Assembly: GCA_000242815.2 (NCBI GenBank)
Contig: AHHB01000036.1
Coordinates: 1-64,000, forward strand
Origin: Janthinobacterium lividum PAMC 25724
Lineage (GTDB): Bacteria > Pseudomonadota > Gammaproteobacteria > Burkholderiales > Burkholderiaceae_D
DNA: 64,000 nt
Reading direction: 5' to 3'
A model generated the notes under the pieces. That model searched no databases. It saw nothing but the letters and a program-made list of their open reading frames with translations, and had not been told where the DNA came from. The position numbers and the translations under genes were made by a program. Positions within the stretch are counted from its first letter, which is position 1; every line of letters begins with the position of its first letter. Positions 18,520 through 28,989 of this stretch are shown piece by piece.

Positions 18520-18942
18520 AATAGGAAGTGTGAAAGACTGTAAAGCCCAATTCTACCAGCCTGCGGGGCAGGCCATGCCGCCAATGCAGCCGCAAAGCGC
18601 GATATTGCGCCGTGCGCATCGCCATTTTCCTATCTCGGGGAGTTTTTGATAGAAAAAACATCAAATAGGCGTTGCAAGAGTGCAATGCAAGAAAAATTGC
18701 ACTCAACAGCAGACTTAAAAAAGCATTTTGCTTATTAAATAGCTATATACTTAGGTGTTAGCGCGCCCACAATATCCGATGCCAAGCCGGAACTGTGCTG
18801 CGCCGAGAGCATGTCACAAAATGCCCAGGGCCAGGCGTCGTTGCCGAAGACAGTACGCATGTACGGCAAGGCAGCCCAACAACGCCATGGGCTTTTTTGA
18901 CGCGCTCGTAAAAAATATCGAGTCATCTTGGAGAAGCTATAC
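18520..18942. other. Intergenic region (423 bp) with a hairpin and a partial dispersed repeat
   Basis: GAGTGCAAT (18678-18686) pairs with ATTGCACTC (18696-18704), a clear hairpin or operator between divergent genes. Bases about 18820-18900 include CGAAGACAGTACGCATGTAC, also found with one change near 46757, and resemble the outer half of the 46785 repeat element. I see no gene. The response-regulator ribosome site GGAGAAG lies at the right end. Confidence 0.55.
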
Positions 18943-21213
18943 ATGCCCGCACCGATCATCCCCCTTGACGCCAACAAGGACGATCACGACGACCTGGTAT
19001 TCCTCAATGAGCCACCAGCGGCGCCGCTGGCCGTCGCTCCGCGCAGCGTGTGGCGAGTGATGATCATCGACGACGATGAAGACGTCCACTCCACCACCAC
19101 TTTCGCCCTGGGCAATCTGGAAATGCAGCACCGCCCGCTCGAATTCATACACGCGTATTCGGCCGGCCAGGCGCGCGAACTGCTCGAGCATGAATGCGAT
19201 ATTGCCGTCATTCTGCTCGACGTGGTAATGGAACAGGACGATGCGGGCCTGCATCTGGTGCGCTACATCCGCGAAACCTTGAAGATGACGGATGTACGCA
19301 TCATCCTGCGCACGGGCCAGCCCGGCTATGCGCCGGAAATTGACGCCATCCGCGATTTCGACATCAACGACTACAAGACCAAGTCCGAGCTGACGCGCAT
19401 CAAGCTGTTTACCACGGTAACGGCAGCCATCCGCTCCTACGAGCAGATACGTTCGATCAGCAACAGCCGGCGCGGCCTGAGCCGCATCGTCCACGCCAGC
19501 ACGGAGCTGATGGCGCTGCACGGCGTGCAAAACTTCTCGGCTGGCGTGCTGGCGCAGATCGCCGACCTGCTGGGTATCGACGCCGATGGCGTGCTGTGTT
19601 TGCATGATTTGCATGATTTGCAAGACGACAGCACCAGGGAGCTGCTCGTGTCGGCCTGCACGGGCAGCTTTGCGAGCCTGCCGCACAGCGCCCTGTGCCG
19701 CCTGCAAAACCCGCGCGTGACGGCAGCCATCGAGCACTCACTGACACAGCGGCGCAATGTCTACGCGCACGACTATGCCAGCCTGTACTTCGCAGGCAAG
19801 ACCAGCCGCGACGCCGCCGCTTACCTGGTCCTGCCACGCCCCCTCACCGCCATCGATGAAAGCTTGCTGGAAGTGTTTTGCAGCAATGTCGCCGTGGGCC
19901 TGGACAATGTCGAGCTGGTATCGCATCTGCACAATGCCGCCTTCTACGACCAATTGTCGAAGCTGCCCAACCGCACGCGCCTGGTGGAAATTCTTGAGGC
20001 CACCATGGCCAGCCCCGCGCGCGGCGACGCCACCGTGGCGCTGGTCGACCTCGACCACTTTGCCGAGACCAACGACGCGCTGGGTCACCAGTTCGGCGAC
20101 ACCTTGCTAGTCGCCGTGGCGGGCCGCCTGCAAACCCAGCTGGGGCCGCATCTGACGGTGGCGCGCCTGGGCGGCGACATCTTTTGCGTGCTGGGCGACT
20201 CGTCGCAAGTCAATCCGGCCAATATCCTGGCACTGTTCCAGGCTCCCTTCTATATCGATGGCCAGGGCGTGCAGCTGTCGGCCACCTTGGGCCTGGTCCG
20301 GCTGGGCGAACATGTGGGCACCAGCGCCGATGCGCTCAAGGATGCCGATATCGCCCTGAAACGGGCCAAGAGCCAGCAGCGTGCCGGGCACTTCTATTTC
20401 TCGCGCAGCATGGGCATCGAAATCCGCGAAAGAGTACGCATGATGCATGCGCTGCGCACGGCCTTCAGCCAGAACGAGCTGTTTGTCGTCTACCAGCCGC
20501 AGATCGACCTGACCACGCGCCGCCCCGTGGGCGCCGAAGCGCTGCTGCGCTGGCAGACACCGGATGGCAAGTTCATCTCGCCCGACCGTTTCATCCCGAT
20601 TGCCGAATACTCGGGCATCATCATCGACCTCGGTGAATGGGTGCTGCGCACGGCTTGCCGCGAACTGGTATTGCTGCGCGAGCAAGGCCACCGCAACTTC
20701 GTCATGTCCGTCAACGTGTCGCAAGTGCAGTTCCGCCACCCGCTGTTTTTGGAAATGCTGCGCGCCGCGCTGAACGATACGCAGGCGCCCCCCGAGTTCA
20801 TCGAGCTGGAAATCACGGAATCGATGGCCATGGAAGAGCCGGACCTGCTGATCAAGATGTTGTGGCAGATCAAACAGACGGGCGTGAGCATCGCCATCGA
20901 TGACTTCGGCACCGGCTTTTCCTCGCTATCGTACCTGCAGCGCCTGAAAATCGACCGCCTGAAGATCGACCGCGCGTTTGTGACAGAAATCACGGGCTCG
21001 GCGCGCGGCAGCAGCATCGCCGAAATGGTCATCCAATTGGGGCGCAACCTGGGCCTGGGCGTGATCGCCGAAGGCGTGGAAGATGAACGGCAAGCACAAA
21101 TTTTGCAGGCCTTGGGCTGTCCCATGGCGCAGGGCTTTTTGTTTGCCCGCCCGATGACGGCCAGGGCCCTGGAAGCCTGGCTGAACAACGAGGCGCTGCA
21201 GGGAGCGGCCTAG
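18943..21213 (+). CDS. Response regulator with DUF3369, degenerate GGDEF and intact EAL (probable c-di-GMP phosphodiesterase)
   Basis: 756 residues from the ATG at 18943, chosen because GGAGAAG lies 6 bases before it; an in-frame TTG at 18928 is less likely. A receiver domain (about 35-160, VMIIDDDEDVH, ILLDVVME with the phospho-Asp) is followed by a DUF3369 sensor region (about 165-330). The GGDEF domain reads GGDIF at 410-414, so cyclase activity is probably lost and it may bind GTP. The EAL domain (about 505-745) has GAEALLRW, EITESMAME, DDFGTGFSSL, KIDRAFV and VIAEGVEDE, so it should be an active phosphodiesterase. An LHDLHDLQD stretch near 220 comes from a short DNA duplication. No kinase gene is adjacent. 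Confidence 0.88.
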   Translation: MPAPIIPLDANKDDHDDLVFLNEPPAAPLAVAPRSVWRVMIIDDDEDVHSTTTFALGNLEMQHRPLEFIHAYSAGQARELLEHECDIAVILLDVVMEQDDAGLHLVRYIRETLKMTDVRIILRTGQPGYAPEIDAIRDFDINDYKTKSELTRIKLFTTVTAAIRSYEQIRSISNSRRGLSRIVHASTELMALHGVQNFSAGVLAQIADLLGIDADGVLCLHDLHDLQDDSTRELLVSACTGSFASLPHSALCRLQNPRVTAAIEHSLTQRRNVYAHDYASLYFAGKTSRDAAAYLVLPRPLTAIDESLLEVFCSNVAVGLDNVELVSHLHNAAFYDQLSKLPNRTRLVEILEATMASPARGDATVALVDLDHFAETNDALGHQFGDTLLVAVAGRLQTQLGPHLTVARLGGDIFCVLGDSSQVNPANILALFQAPFYIDGQGVQLSATLGLVRLGEHVGTSADALKDADIALKRAKSQQRAGHFYFSRSMGIEIRERVRMMHALRTAFSQNELFVVYQPQIDLTTRRPVGAEALLRWQTPDGKFISPDRFIPIAEYSGIIIDLGEWVLRTACRELVLLREQGHRNFVMSVNVSQVQFRHPLFLEMLRAALNDTQAPPEFIELEITESMAMEEPDLLIKMLWQIKQTGVSIAIDDFGTGFSSLSYLQRLKIDRLKIDRAFVTEITGSARGSSIAEMVIQLGRNLGLGVIAEGVEDERQAQILQALGCPMAQGFLFARPMTARALEAWLNNEALQGAA

Positions 21214-21234
21214 TGCCATGAGCTCGGAAATGCA

Positions 21235-21262
21235 CAACGCCGGCAGTGCCGGCGTTGTTTTT
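21235..21262 (+). terminator. Terminator after the response-regulator gene
   Basis: CAACGCCGGCA (21235-21245) and TGCCGGCGTTG (21247-21257) form a stem followed by five T. Confidence 0.85.
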
Positions 21263-21351
21263 ACTGTGCTCAAATCGTCTTTAACACTTAACAACCCGTC
21301 GCAAGCGGAAAAACTTGTGACCAGAAGCGCAGCAACCTTTATCAGGTGTGC

Positions 21352-21798
21352 TTAATCGGTCGTTTCGGCCGGCCAATCGCGAATATATGCCTTGAGCATC
21401 TGGTTTTCAAAACTTTGCGCTTCAAGCACGGCGCGCGCTACGTCGTAGAAGGAGATGACGCCCAGCAAGGTCTTGGCATTCATGACGGGTAAATAGCGCG
21501 CATGTTTTTCCAGCATGATGCGGCGCACTTCATTGACTTCCGTGTCGGGCGTGACCGTGATCGGATGGTCATCCATGTGCTTGCGTACGGTGCCGCCGCC
21601 GATCTGGCCCGCGTTTTCATGCAAGGCGTTCAACACTTCGCGGAAGGTCAGCATGCCGACCAGATCGCCAAACTCCATGACCACCAGCGAACCGATGTCT
21701 TTTTCAGCCATGGTATTGGCCGCGTCTAGCAGGGGCTGGTCAGGCGTGACCGTGTAGAGAATATTGCCCTTGACTTGGAGAATTTCAGATACTTTCAT
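21352..21798 (-). CDS. CBS-pair domain protein
   Basis: 148 residues made of two CBS motifs (about 8-65 and 78-135): MAEKDIGSLVVMEFGDLVGMLTFREV in shape for the first, and MLEKHARYLPVMNAKTLLGVISFYDV for the second. CBS pairs bind adenosine nucleotides and regulate partner proteins. There is no other domain, so the partner is unknown. The start MKVSEIL follows a GGACGG sequence. It is a single gene. Confidence 0.85.
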   Translation of the reverse strand: MKVSEILQVKGNILYTVTPDQPLLDAANTMAEKDIGSLVVMEFGDLVGMLTFREVLNALHENAGQIGGGTVRKHMDDHPITVTPDTEVNEVRRIMLEKHARYLPVMNAKTLLGVISFYDVARAVLEAQSFENQMLKAYIRDWPAETTD

Positions 21799-21926
21799 AT
21801 TGGCCGTCCTGTCCGCGTGATTGGTATTTTGATTATGCTAGCCCTGAGTGCGACTGTAGCCTATGCCTGCGGAAAAATCCAGCCTTGCGCGCAAACAAAT
21901 CGAAGGCGATTGCGCGCAACTTTTCC

Positions 21927-22550
21927 TCATGCCCTACGGCGTAACCAGCCGGCGATCGAAAGACGTTGGCGCGCCGTCGGCAATACCTCGTGCAGCATCT
22001 CACCCGACAAAAACATGGCCATGCGTCCCGCGACCGGGGCGATATCGACGTGGCCGCCATCCTGCGGGTGCAGGCGCAATGCGCCGCCGTGTTCGGGTAG
22101 CCAGTCGTCATTCAGATACAGTACAAGCGACACGGTGCGCTTGTCGTCGTCGCGAAAACGGTCCAGATGGGCCCGGTAAAAGGCGCCCGGCGCATAGACG
22201 GCGAAATGGCTTTCATACTCTTCGAGCCCCAGGAACAGCTCGCCATTGAGACTTTGGCGCAGCGCTTCCATGTGCTTCAGATAGCTATCGCAAGCCGTCG
22301 AACGACCCGCTTCCAGCCATGCGATATGGTCGCCGCGTATGTCCGGCTGCAATAGCGGCGCATGACCGCTGCCCAGGCCTGCGCTTTTCATCTTGCCGCT
22401 GAGCATGGATTGCTCGCATTCGACGGCCAGTTGGCGACTAAGTTCAGCGGGGATGAATTGCTCCTGCACGTACCAGCCTGCGCGACACAAGCCGTCGGCG
22501 ATAGATGGTCCGGGCACGGCAAGGGCGCCGTCGAACGAGATTGCGGGCAT
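21927..22550 (-). CDS. 2OG-Fe(II) oxygenase (prolyl-4-hydroxylase-like)
   Basis: 207 residues from the ATG at 22550, which has AGGAAAG just upstream; the open frame continues further, but that part looks non-coding. The metal triad is visible as H-x-D in YRAHLDRF and the distal His in SGEMLHEVLPT, and the 2-oxoglutarate Arg in RQRLSIAGWLR. Members hydroxylate protein or small-molecule substrates with 2-oxoglutarate and oxygen. The substrate is unknown. The gene is divergent from the metY-like gene across about 280 bp. Confidence 0.85.
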   Translation of the reverse strand: MPAISFDGALAVPGPSIADGLCRAGWYVQEQFIPAELSRQLAVECEQSMLSGKMKSAGLGSGHAPLLQPDIRGDHIAWLEAGRSTACDSYLKHMEALRQSLNGELFLGLEEYESHFAVYAPGAFYRAHLDRFRDDDKRTVSLVLYLNDDWLPEHGGALRLHPQDGGHVDIAPVAGRMAMFLSGEMLHEVLPTARQRLSIAGWLRRRA

Positions 22551-22832
22551 AAATTCTTTCCTGGTGGACATACATGAGAGTGCGCCTGAAGCCCAGGATT
22601 TCGTTCGCTTGCAACTGCTTGCCCGCGGTGCGGCGCACGCGCAAAGGTCGAACAGCCCGAATATCACTGACACGGCATCGTACCACCGCCACGCGCAGCC
22701 GTTCACTTTTTTTCAACTTCAAGTACGCTGCGCGACGCGCCAGCACGGCACCATGCGCCCTGCACGCGCGCCCTTTTACTCAGCTGCAAATCAGGTTACG
22801 ATCTTGCCACTATAAAACTTGGCGGAGACACC

Positions 22833-24143
22833 ATGAGCGGCCCGAAATACCCCGGTTTCGACACTTTAACCCTGCATGCGGGCGCGGCGCCCGACCCGGC
22901 CACGGGCGCGCGCGCCACGCCCATCCATTTCACGTCCGCGTTTGCCTTCAAGAGCTCGGAGCACGCGGCCTCGCTGTTCAACATGGAACGGGCCGGCCAC
23001 GTATACTCGCGCCTGTCGAATCCCACCAACGCCGTGCTCGAGGAGCGCATCGCCGCGTTGGAGGATGGCGTGGCCGGCATCGCCACGGCCAGCGGCCAGG
23101 CCGCCATGCACCTGGGCTTGAGCACCATCGCCGGTGCGGGGTCGCACATCATCGCCTCGCGCGCCCTCTACGGCGGCTCGCACAACCTGCTGGCCTACAC
23201 CCTGAAACGCTTCGGCATCGAGACGACCTTTGTCGACCCGCGCGACGTCGATGCCTGGCGCGCCGCCATCCGTCCAAATACGAAAGTGCTGTTTGGCGAA
23301 ACTCTGGGCAATCCCGGCCTCGAGGTGCTCGATATCGCGACCGTTGCCGCCCTGGCGCACGAACACCAGTTGCCGCTGATGCTAGATTCGACGTTGACCA
23401 CGCCCTACCTGCTGCGTCCCTTCGAGCATGGCGCCGACCTGGTATTGCACTCGGCCACCAAGTTTTTGTGCGGCCACGGCACGGCCATCGGCGGCTTGCT
23501 GGTCGATGGCGGCACCTTCGATTGGCAAGCGGCGTACGACAAGACAGGCCGCTTTGCCGAGCTGTGCGAACCATATGACGGTTTTCATGGCATGGTCTTC
23601 GCCGAAGAATCCACGGTGGCGCCGTTCGCCCTGCGCGCGCGGCGCGAGGGCTTGCGCGATTTCGGCGCCGTCATGAGCCCGCACAATGCCTTCGCCATCT
23701 TGCAGGGCATTGAAACGCTGGGCCTGCGCATGGACCGCCACGTGGCCAACACACGCAAGGTGATCGACTTCCTGCTGGCCAATCCGGCAGTGGAATCCGT
23801 ATCCTATCCCGAACTGCCGTCCCACCCCGACTACGCACTGGCGAAAAGCCTGCTGCCGAAAGGCGCGGGCGGTGTCTTCACCTTCCGCCTGCGCGGCGAC
23901 CGCGCGGCCGGCCAGCGCTTTGTCGACAGCCTGAAGATCTTCTCGCACCTGGCCAACGTGGGCGACGCCAAGTCGCTCGTCATCCACCCCGCCTCCACCA
24001 CGCATTTCCGCGTACCCGACGATCAACTGGCACAGGCGGGCATCACGCAGGGCACCATGCGCCTGTCTGTGGGCCTGGAAGACGCGGACGATTTGATCGA
24101 AGACCTGGCCCGCGGCCTGAAACTGTCGCAGAAAGGTGCCTGA
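22833..24143 (+). CDS. metY: O-acetylhomoserine sulfhydrylase family enzyme (Cys/Met metabolism PLP enzyme)
   Basis: 436 residues, the length of O-acetylhomoserine aminocarboxypropyltransferases, which make homocysteine from O-acetylhomoserine and sulfide. The PLP lysine is K210 in LHSATKFLCGHGTAIGG. Other family blocks are YSRLSNPTNAVLEERIAALE, GGSHNLL, LMLDSTLTTPYLLRP, and the C-terminal SLVIHPASTTH and RLSVGLEDADDLIEDL. The length and GETLGNPGLEVLDI block favour MetY over cystathionine synthase or methionine gamma-lyase, but substrate choice cannot be proved from sequence. It is followed at once by an alpha/beta hydrolase gene. Confidence 0.85.
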   Translation: MSGPKYPGFDTLTLHAGAAPDPATGARATPIHFTSAFAFKSSEHAASLFNMERAGHVYSRLSNPTNAVLEERIAALEDGVAGIATASGQAAMHLGLSTIAGAGSHIIASRALYGGSHNLLAYTLKRFGIETTFVDPRDVDAWRAAIRPNTKVLFGETLGNPGLEVLDIATVAALAHEHQLPLMLDSTLTTPYLLRPFEHGADLVLHSATKFLCGHGTAIGGLLVDGGTFDWQAAYDKTGRFAELCEPYDGFHGMVFAEESTVAPFALRARREGLRDFGAVMSPHNAFAILQGIETLGLRMDRHVANTRKVIDFLLANPAVESVSYPELPSHPDYALAKSLLPKGAGGVFTFRLRGDRAAGQRFVDSLKIFSHLANVGDAKSLVIHPASTTHFRVPDDQLAQAGITQGTMRLSVGLEDADDLIEDLARGLKLSQKGA

Positions 24144-24144
24144 G

Positions 24145-24960
24145 ATGTTATTTACCATCGAAAACAGCACGCTCTACTGCTATACCGGCGGCAAAGCGTT
24201 TGACCCGAATCAGCCGACTGCCGTCTTCATTCACGGCGCGCAGAACGACCATTGCGTGTGGGCCCTGCAAACGCGCTATTTCGCCCACCACGGCTGGAAC
24301 GTGCTGGCCGTGGATTTACCCGGGCATGGCCGCAGCCAGGGCGCGGCGAAAAGCAGCATAGAGGAGCTGGCGCGCTCGATACTGGCCGTGCTCGACGCTG
24401 CCGGCGCGCCCAAGGCCATGCTCATCGGTCACAGCATGGGCTCCCTGATCGCGCTGGAAGCGGCATTCCTTGCACCTGCAAGTGTCAGCCATCTGGCCAT
24501 GCTCGGTTCCACCTACCCGATGAAAGTGTCTCCCGCGCTGCTGGCAACGGCGCTGCAGGACGAACAAGCTGCCATCGACATGGTCAATATCTGGTCACAT
24601 TCGTCGATCGCGCAAAAGCCGTCGTTTCCCGGCCCCGGCTTCTATGCCATGGGCGGCGCGCGGCGCTTGAAACAGCGCATCGCCGCCCGCAACCCCGAGC
24701 ACGTGTTGCATACAGATTTTTTTGCCTGCAATGCCTACGCGAACGGCGAAATCGCCGCCGCTTCGGTACACTGCCCGACCTTATTCATTGTCGGCGCGCG
24801 CGACATGATGACGCCGCCCAAATCGACCCGGCTGCTGACAGCGGCAATCGCGCATGGCACGCTGGTGCAAGTCGACAGCGGACATGAATTGATGGCCGAG
24901 CAGCCTGATGCCGTGCTCGACGCGCTGTTTGCGTTTGCGCAAACAGCAGCAGCGCAATGA
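24145..24960 (+). CDS. Alpha/beta hydrolase
   Basis: 271 residues from the ATG at 24145, one base after the metY-like stop; a GTG at 24136 is less likely because AAAGG would sit too close to it. The fold shows VFIHGAQNDHCVW (oxyanion), DLPGHGRSQG, nucleophile S97 in IGHSMGSLIAL, LFIVGARDMMTPP for the acid, and DSGHELMAEQP for the His. It probably acts on a small ester or lactone. Coupling to the metY-like gene hints at a role near homoserine/methionine metabolism, which is only inference. Confidence 0.85.
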   Translation: MLFTIENSTLYCYTGGKAFDPNQPTAVFIHGAQNDHCVWALQTRYFAHHGWNVLAVDLPGHGRSQGAAKSSIEELARSILAVLDAAGAPKAMLIGHSMGSLIALEAAFLAPASVSHLAMLGSTYPMKVSPALLATALQDEQAAIDMVNIWSHSSIAQKPSFPGPGFYAMGGARRLKQRIAARNPEHVLHTDFFACNAYANGEIAAASVHCPTLFIVGARDMMTPPKSTRLLTAAIAHGTLVQVDSGHELMAEQPDAVLDALFAFAQTAAAQ

Positions 24961-24995
24961 ACATGGACCAAACGGACTTTTTTTAGGATAGATGG

Positions 24996-26402
24996 ATGAT
25001 GTTGCTCAACACTCTGCTCGATGAATTGACTGGCCGTGGCAGCGGCACGGAAGCGGCGCGGCACGAGCGCTATCACTGGCTGGAACAACTGCGCTGCAGT
25101 AATGCGCAAGCTGCAGCAGGCGGCCCGATGGCCGGCATCCCGGGCCACCACTGGTACCGGCTGCCACAGGCATTGACGGTGGCAGGCCAGCATAGCGACC
25201 TGCTGGTCGGCACCCTGAACGCCCAGTACCTGGTCTTCGCGGGTAGCCATGCGGCAGCGTTTGCGGCCGAACTGGGACTGCAATACGACGCCAACAACCG
25301 CATCGACCGCCCGGGTGGCCTCGACGAACTGCTCGACGCCTACGCAGAACAGGCCGATGGCAGCTGGACCAGCGTGGCCGATGGCCCGCCAGCGCCGCCG
25401 TTAGCCGGTTGGGATGATGTTTATTTCCGCGTGCGCGACTTGAGCGATGGCAAGGCCATCCAGAGCGTCACCACCATCGCCTACGAGAGCAGCCGCTTTC
25501 CCGGCTACACCCTGCTAGGCACAACCATGGTGGGCGCGGGCGCCATCGCCCACGACGACGAGACAGCGCAGTATTTGCAGCAAATCTTCGCCGACTGGGC
25601 CATCCAGCGCCGCTGTGCGCACGCTTGCCCCTCTTCAGCGGCGCCCTGGCCATACACACCGCGCCAGGCGCCGCCCGCGCCAAACGGCATGCCGTTCGAT
25701 GTGGCCCGCAACCTGGCCTACCTCGATGCCTTGCTGGCCGCCTACGCCCGCGCGCAGGCGCAGGCACACATCGACGCTGGCGATAGCGCCTACTGGGCTT
25801 GCGCCGCTGCCAGCACGGCCTACCAGGTTTTCTCGCTGCGCTACACGGCAGGCTTGCCTTTGCCGGAAGTGGAAACGGCGCTGGAAGCGGCCGTCGCCGC
25901 CTGCGAAACGGCGCGCGCGGCCCTGGGCGCAGCCTACGCTGACGATGCCTTGCCCGCCTTCGATTTCGAACAATTGACGGATTACGCCCGCACCCTGCAG
26001 TTGCTGGGCGCGACCTTGCTGTTCGAGCGCCACGACCTCGCTGGCCGCCTGGCCGCCCTGCAAACAGCCTTCGATGGCGAAGATGGGGTGTATGAGGCGC
26101 TGCTGTCCACCATCGATCCGCAGCGTCCCAGCGTCGACGAGTGGTATTTCGCCGAGCCCTATTCGGCCCTGTATGACTGCCTGGACGCGCACGCTCCCGC
26201 GCAGCAGTTGGAGCACCTGCAGCATTACGTGCGGACGTGGCATCCGGCGCTGGTGCAAGAAGACTGGTTCAACGGCCATTTGCGCGCGCAAGGCCTGGGG
26301 GGCTACTACGGCCTGTGGGCCTTCGAGGCAGCCGCCGTGGCCAAGCATCTGCAACTGGAACGCAGCGCACTGGCGCACTGGGTGATGCCGGCATCACCCT
26401 GA
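24996..26402 (+). CDS. PoNe-immunity-like (PoNi_C/DUF1911) protein
   Basis: 468 residues; AGGA seven bases before the ATG supports this start. Residues about 235-465 match the PoNi C-terminal pattern: DSAYWACAAASTAYQ with alternating helices, PSVDEWYFAEPYSALYDCL, and the closing GGYYGLWAFEAAAVAK with a W-x-x-P end. Such proteins usually protect cells against PoNe DNase toxins of contact-dependent or type VI systems. The N-terminal 220 residues are not the usual PoNi_N domain and I do not recognise them. No PoNe toxin or secretion gene is adjacent, so it is an orphan immunity gene or a repurposed relative. Confidence 0.6.
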   Translation: MMLLNTLLDELTGRGSGTEAARHERYHWLEQLRCSNAQAAAGGPMAGIPGHHWYRLPQALTVAGQHSDLLVGTLNAQYLVFAGSHAAAFAAELGLQYDANNRIDRPGGLDELLDAYAEQADGSWTSVADGPPAPPLAGWDDVYFRVRDLSDGKAIQSVTTIAYESSRFPGYTLLGTTMVGAGAIAHDDETAQYLQQIFADWAIQRRCAHACPSSAAPWPYTPRQAPPAPNGMPFDVARNLAYLDALLAAYARAQAQAHIDAGDSAYWACAAASTAYQVFSLRYTAGLPLPEVETALEAAVAACETARAALGAAYADDALPAFDFEQLTDYARTLQLLGATLLFERHDLAGRLAALQTAFDGEDGVYEALLSTIDPQRPSVDEWYFAEPYSALYDCLDAHAPAQQLEHLQHYVRTWHPALVQEDWFNGHLRAQGLGGYYGLWAFEAAAVAKHLQLERSALAHWVMPASP

Positions 26403-26517
26403 CATTGACAGGAAAAGGTGTTGCACGTGGTCTTTGCGAACGCCCTGGCGCTGAACCCAATACTGTATTAAACAGGGCCTGCAGGCGAGAGGCAAGTCAT
26501 CTCATTTGCAGCCTCGC

Positions 26518-27894
26518 TCAACTACAGCGCACGACGCCGAAATGCTGCGCCAGAGTCAGGCCCAGCCCGTGCTCCACGGCGTTTTCCACCTGCGCTGCCA
26601 GCGCGGCGGCATCGATGGCCGCCTTGATGTCGCGCTCATTGGTGGATCCGGCCGGATAGCCTGAATTGACGCGCATGCCGCCGAAGACGAATAAACGGTA
26701 AACATCGGCCAGGCTGATGCGGTTGACATTGCCCAGCAAGACCCAGTGGTCGGAACCGTCGGCCACGCGCTTGCCCCACTGCACCCGCACGGCGCCATCC
26801 ACGTTGACGCGTCCCACCCAGCCCTGCTGCACCATCTTGTCGAGCAGCGTTTCCATCTCTTCGAAGCCCAGGCGCGTGCTGCGGCGGATCTCGGCCGCGC
26901 CCACCAGAGCCGAATCGGCGCAATGGCAAGCCTGGTGCAGCACTTTTAAAATGGCGACGGCGTCAACGAATTCGCTGCCGGGCGCCGCCTCGTACCACCA
27001 GCGCTCATATTTCACGACAGGCAAGGCCGCTACCAGCAAGGCGCCCACCAGGGTGATCATCCAGCTCAAGTAAATCCACACGAGAAACAGCGGCAAGGCG
27101 GCCAGTGCGCCATAGATGCGCGAATAGGTGGGAAATTCCTGGATAAATTCACCGAATCCCCGCTTGGCCACCTCGAACGCCAGCGCCGCCAGCAGACCGC
27201 CCCAGGCCGCGTCGCGCCAGTCGACGTCGCGGTTCGGCACGGCGATGTAGAGCAGGGTAAACGCCAGCATGGTCAGGCCGATCGACACCAGGGTGTAAAA
27301 CACGGCGCCGAGGAAAGGCACGGCCCCCACCACGCCACTGGTGGCCATGAAGAGGCGCGACGTCACCGTCAGCGACACACCCACCAGTAGCGGCCCCAGG
27401 GTTACGATGGCCCAATAGACGAGCAGGCGCTTGCTCCAGCGGCGCTCCTGGCGCACGCGCCAGATGCGATTGAAAACGCGTTCGATCAAGCCCATCATGC
27501 CCACCGAGGTGAGGATCAGGGTGGCCGCGCCGATGGCCGACAAGCGCGTGGCTTTCGAGGCAAACGTCGTCAGATAGTCGAGGATGGTGTTTGAAATGCC
27601 CTTGGGCATCACACTTTGCACGAAATAGTCTTCCAGCGCATGGCGAAAAGTATTAAACAAGGGGAAAGTGGTGAAGATGGCCAGGGCCAGGGTGAACAGC
27701 GGCACCAGCGCAAACACGGTGGCGAACGTCAGGCTGCCGGCCACTTGCGGCAAGCTTTCCTCGCGCACGCGGCGGCGCGCGAACTGCAGCAGGTCGCGCG
27801 TTTCGGACCAGCTCAGGCCGCGCACGACGGCCAGTCCCATGCTCGGGGCACGCCACAGATATTGAAAGACGGGTAGTATATATTTTGAAAACAT
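26518..27894 (-). CDS. YihY/BrkB-family inner membrane protein
   Basis: 458 residues from the ATG at 27894 (an in-frame TTG six bases earlier is possible). About six hydrophobic segments lie between 50 and 305, including SLTFATVFALVPLFTLALAI, LSAIGAATLILTSVGMMGLI and LFLVWIYLSWMITLVGALLV, the usual YihY pattern. The C-terminal 150 residues are soluble and look like a winged-helix-type region (RLGFEEMETLLDKMVQQGW). The family was once called RNase BN, which is wrong for this fold; its function is unsettled. It is divergent from the wrbA-like gene. Confidence 0.85.
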   Translation of the reverse strand: MFSKYILPVFQYLWRAPSMGLAVVRGLSWSETRDLLQFARRRVREESLPQVAGSLTFATVFALVPLFTLALAIFTTFPLFNTFRHALEDYFVQSVMPKGISNTILDYLTTFASKATRLSAIGAATLILTSVGMMGLIERVFNRIWRVRQERRWSKRLLVYWAIVTLGPLLVGVSLTVTSRLFMATSGVVGAVPFLGAVFYTLVSIGLTMLAFTLLYIAVPNRDVDWRDAAWGGLLAALAFEVAKRGFGEFIQEFPTYSRIYGALAALPLFLVWIYLSWMITLVGALLVAALPVVKYERWWYEAAPGSEFVDAVAILKVLHQACHCADSALVGAAEIRRSTRLGFEEMETLLDKMVQQGWVGRVNVDGAVRVQWGKRVADGSDHWVLLGNVNRISLADVYRLFVFGGMRVNSGYPAGSTNERDIKAAIDAAALAAQVENAVEHGLGLTLAQHFGVVRCS

Positions 27895-27919
27895 GTGCAA
27901 AATTAGAACGGCGCCATGA

Positions 27920-28985
<1,066 letters not shown>

Positions 28986-28989
<4 letters not shown>

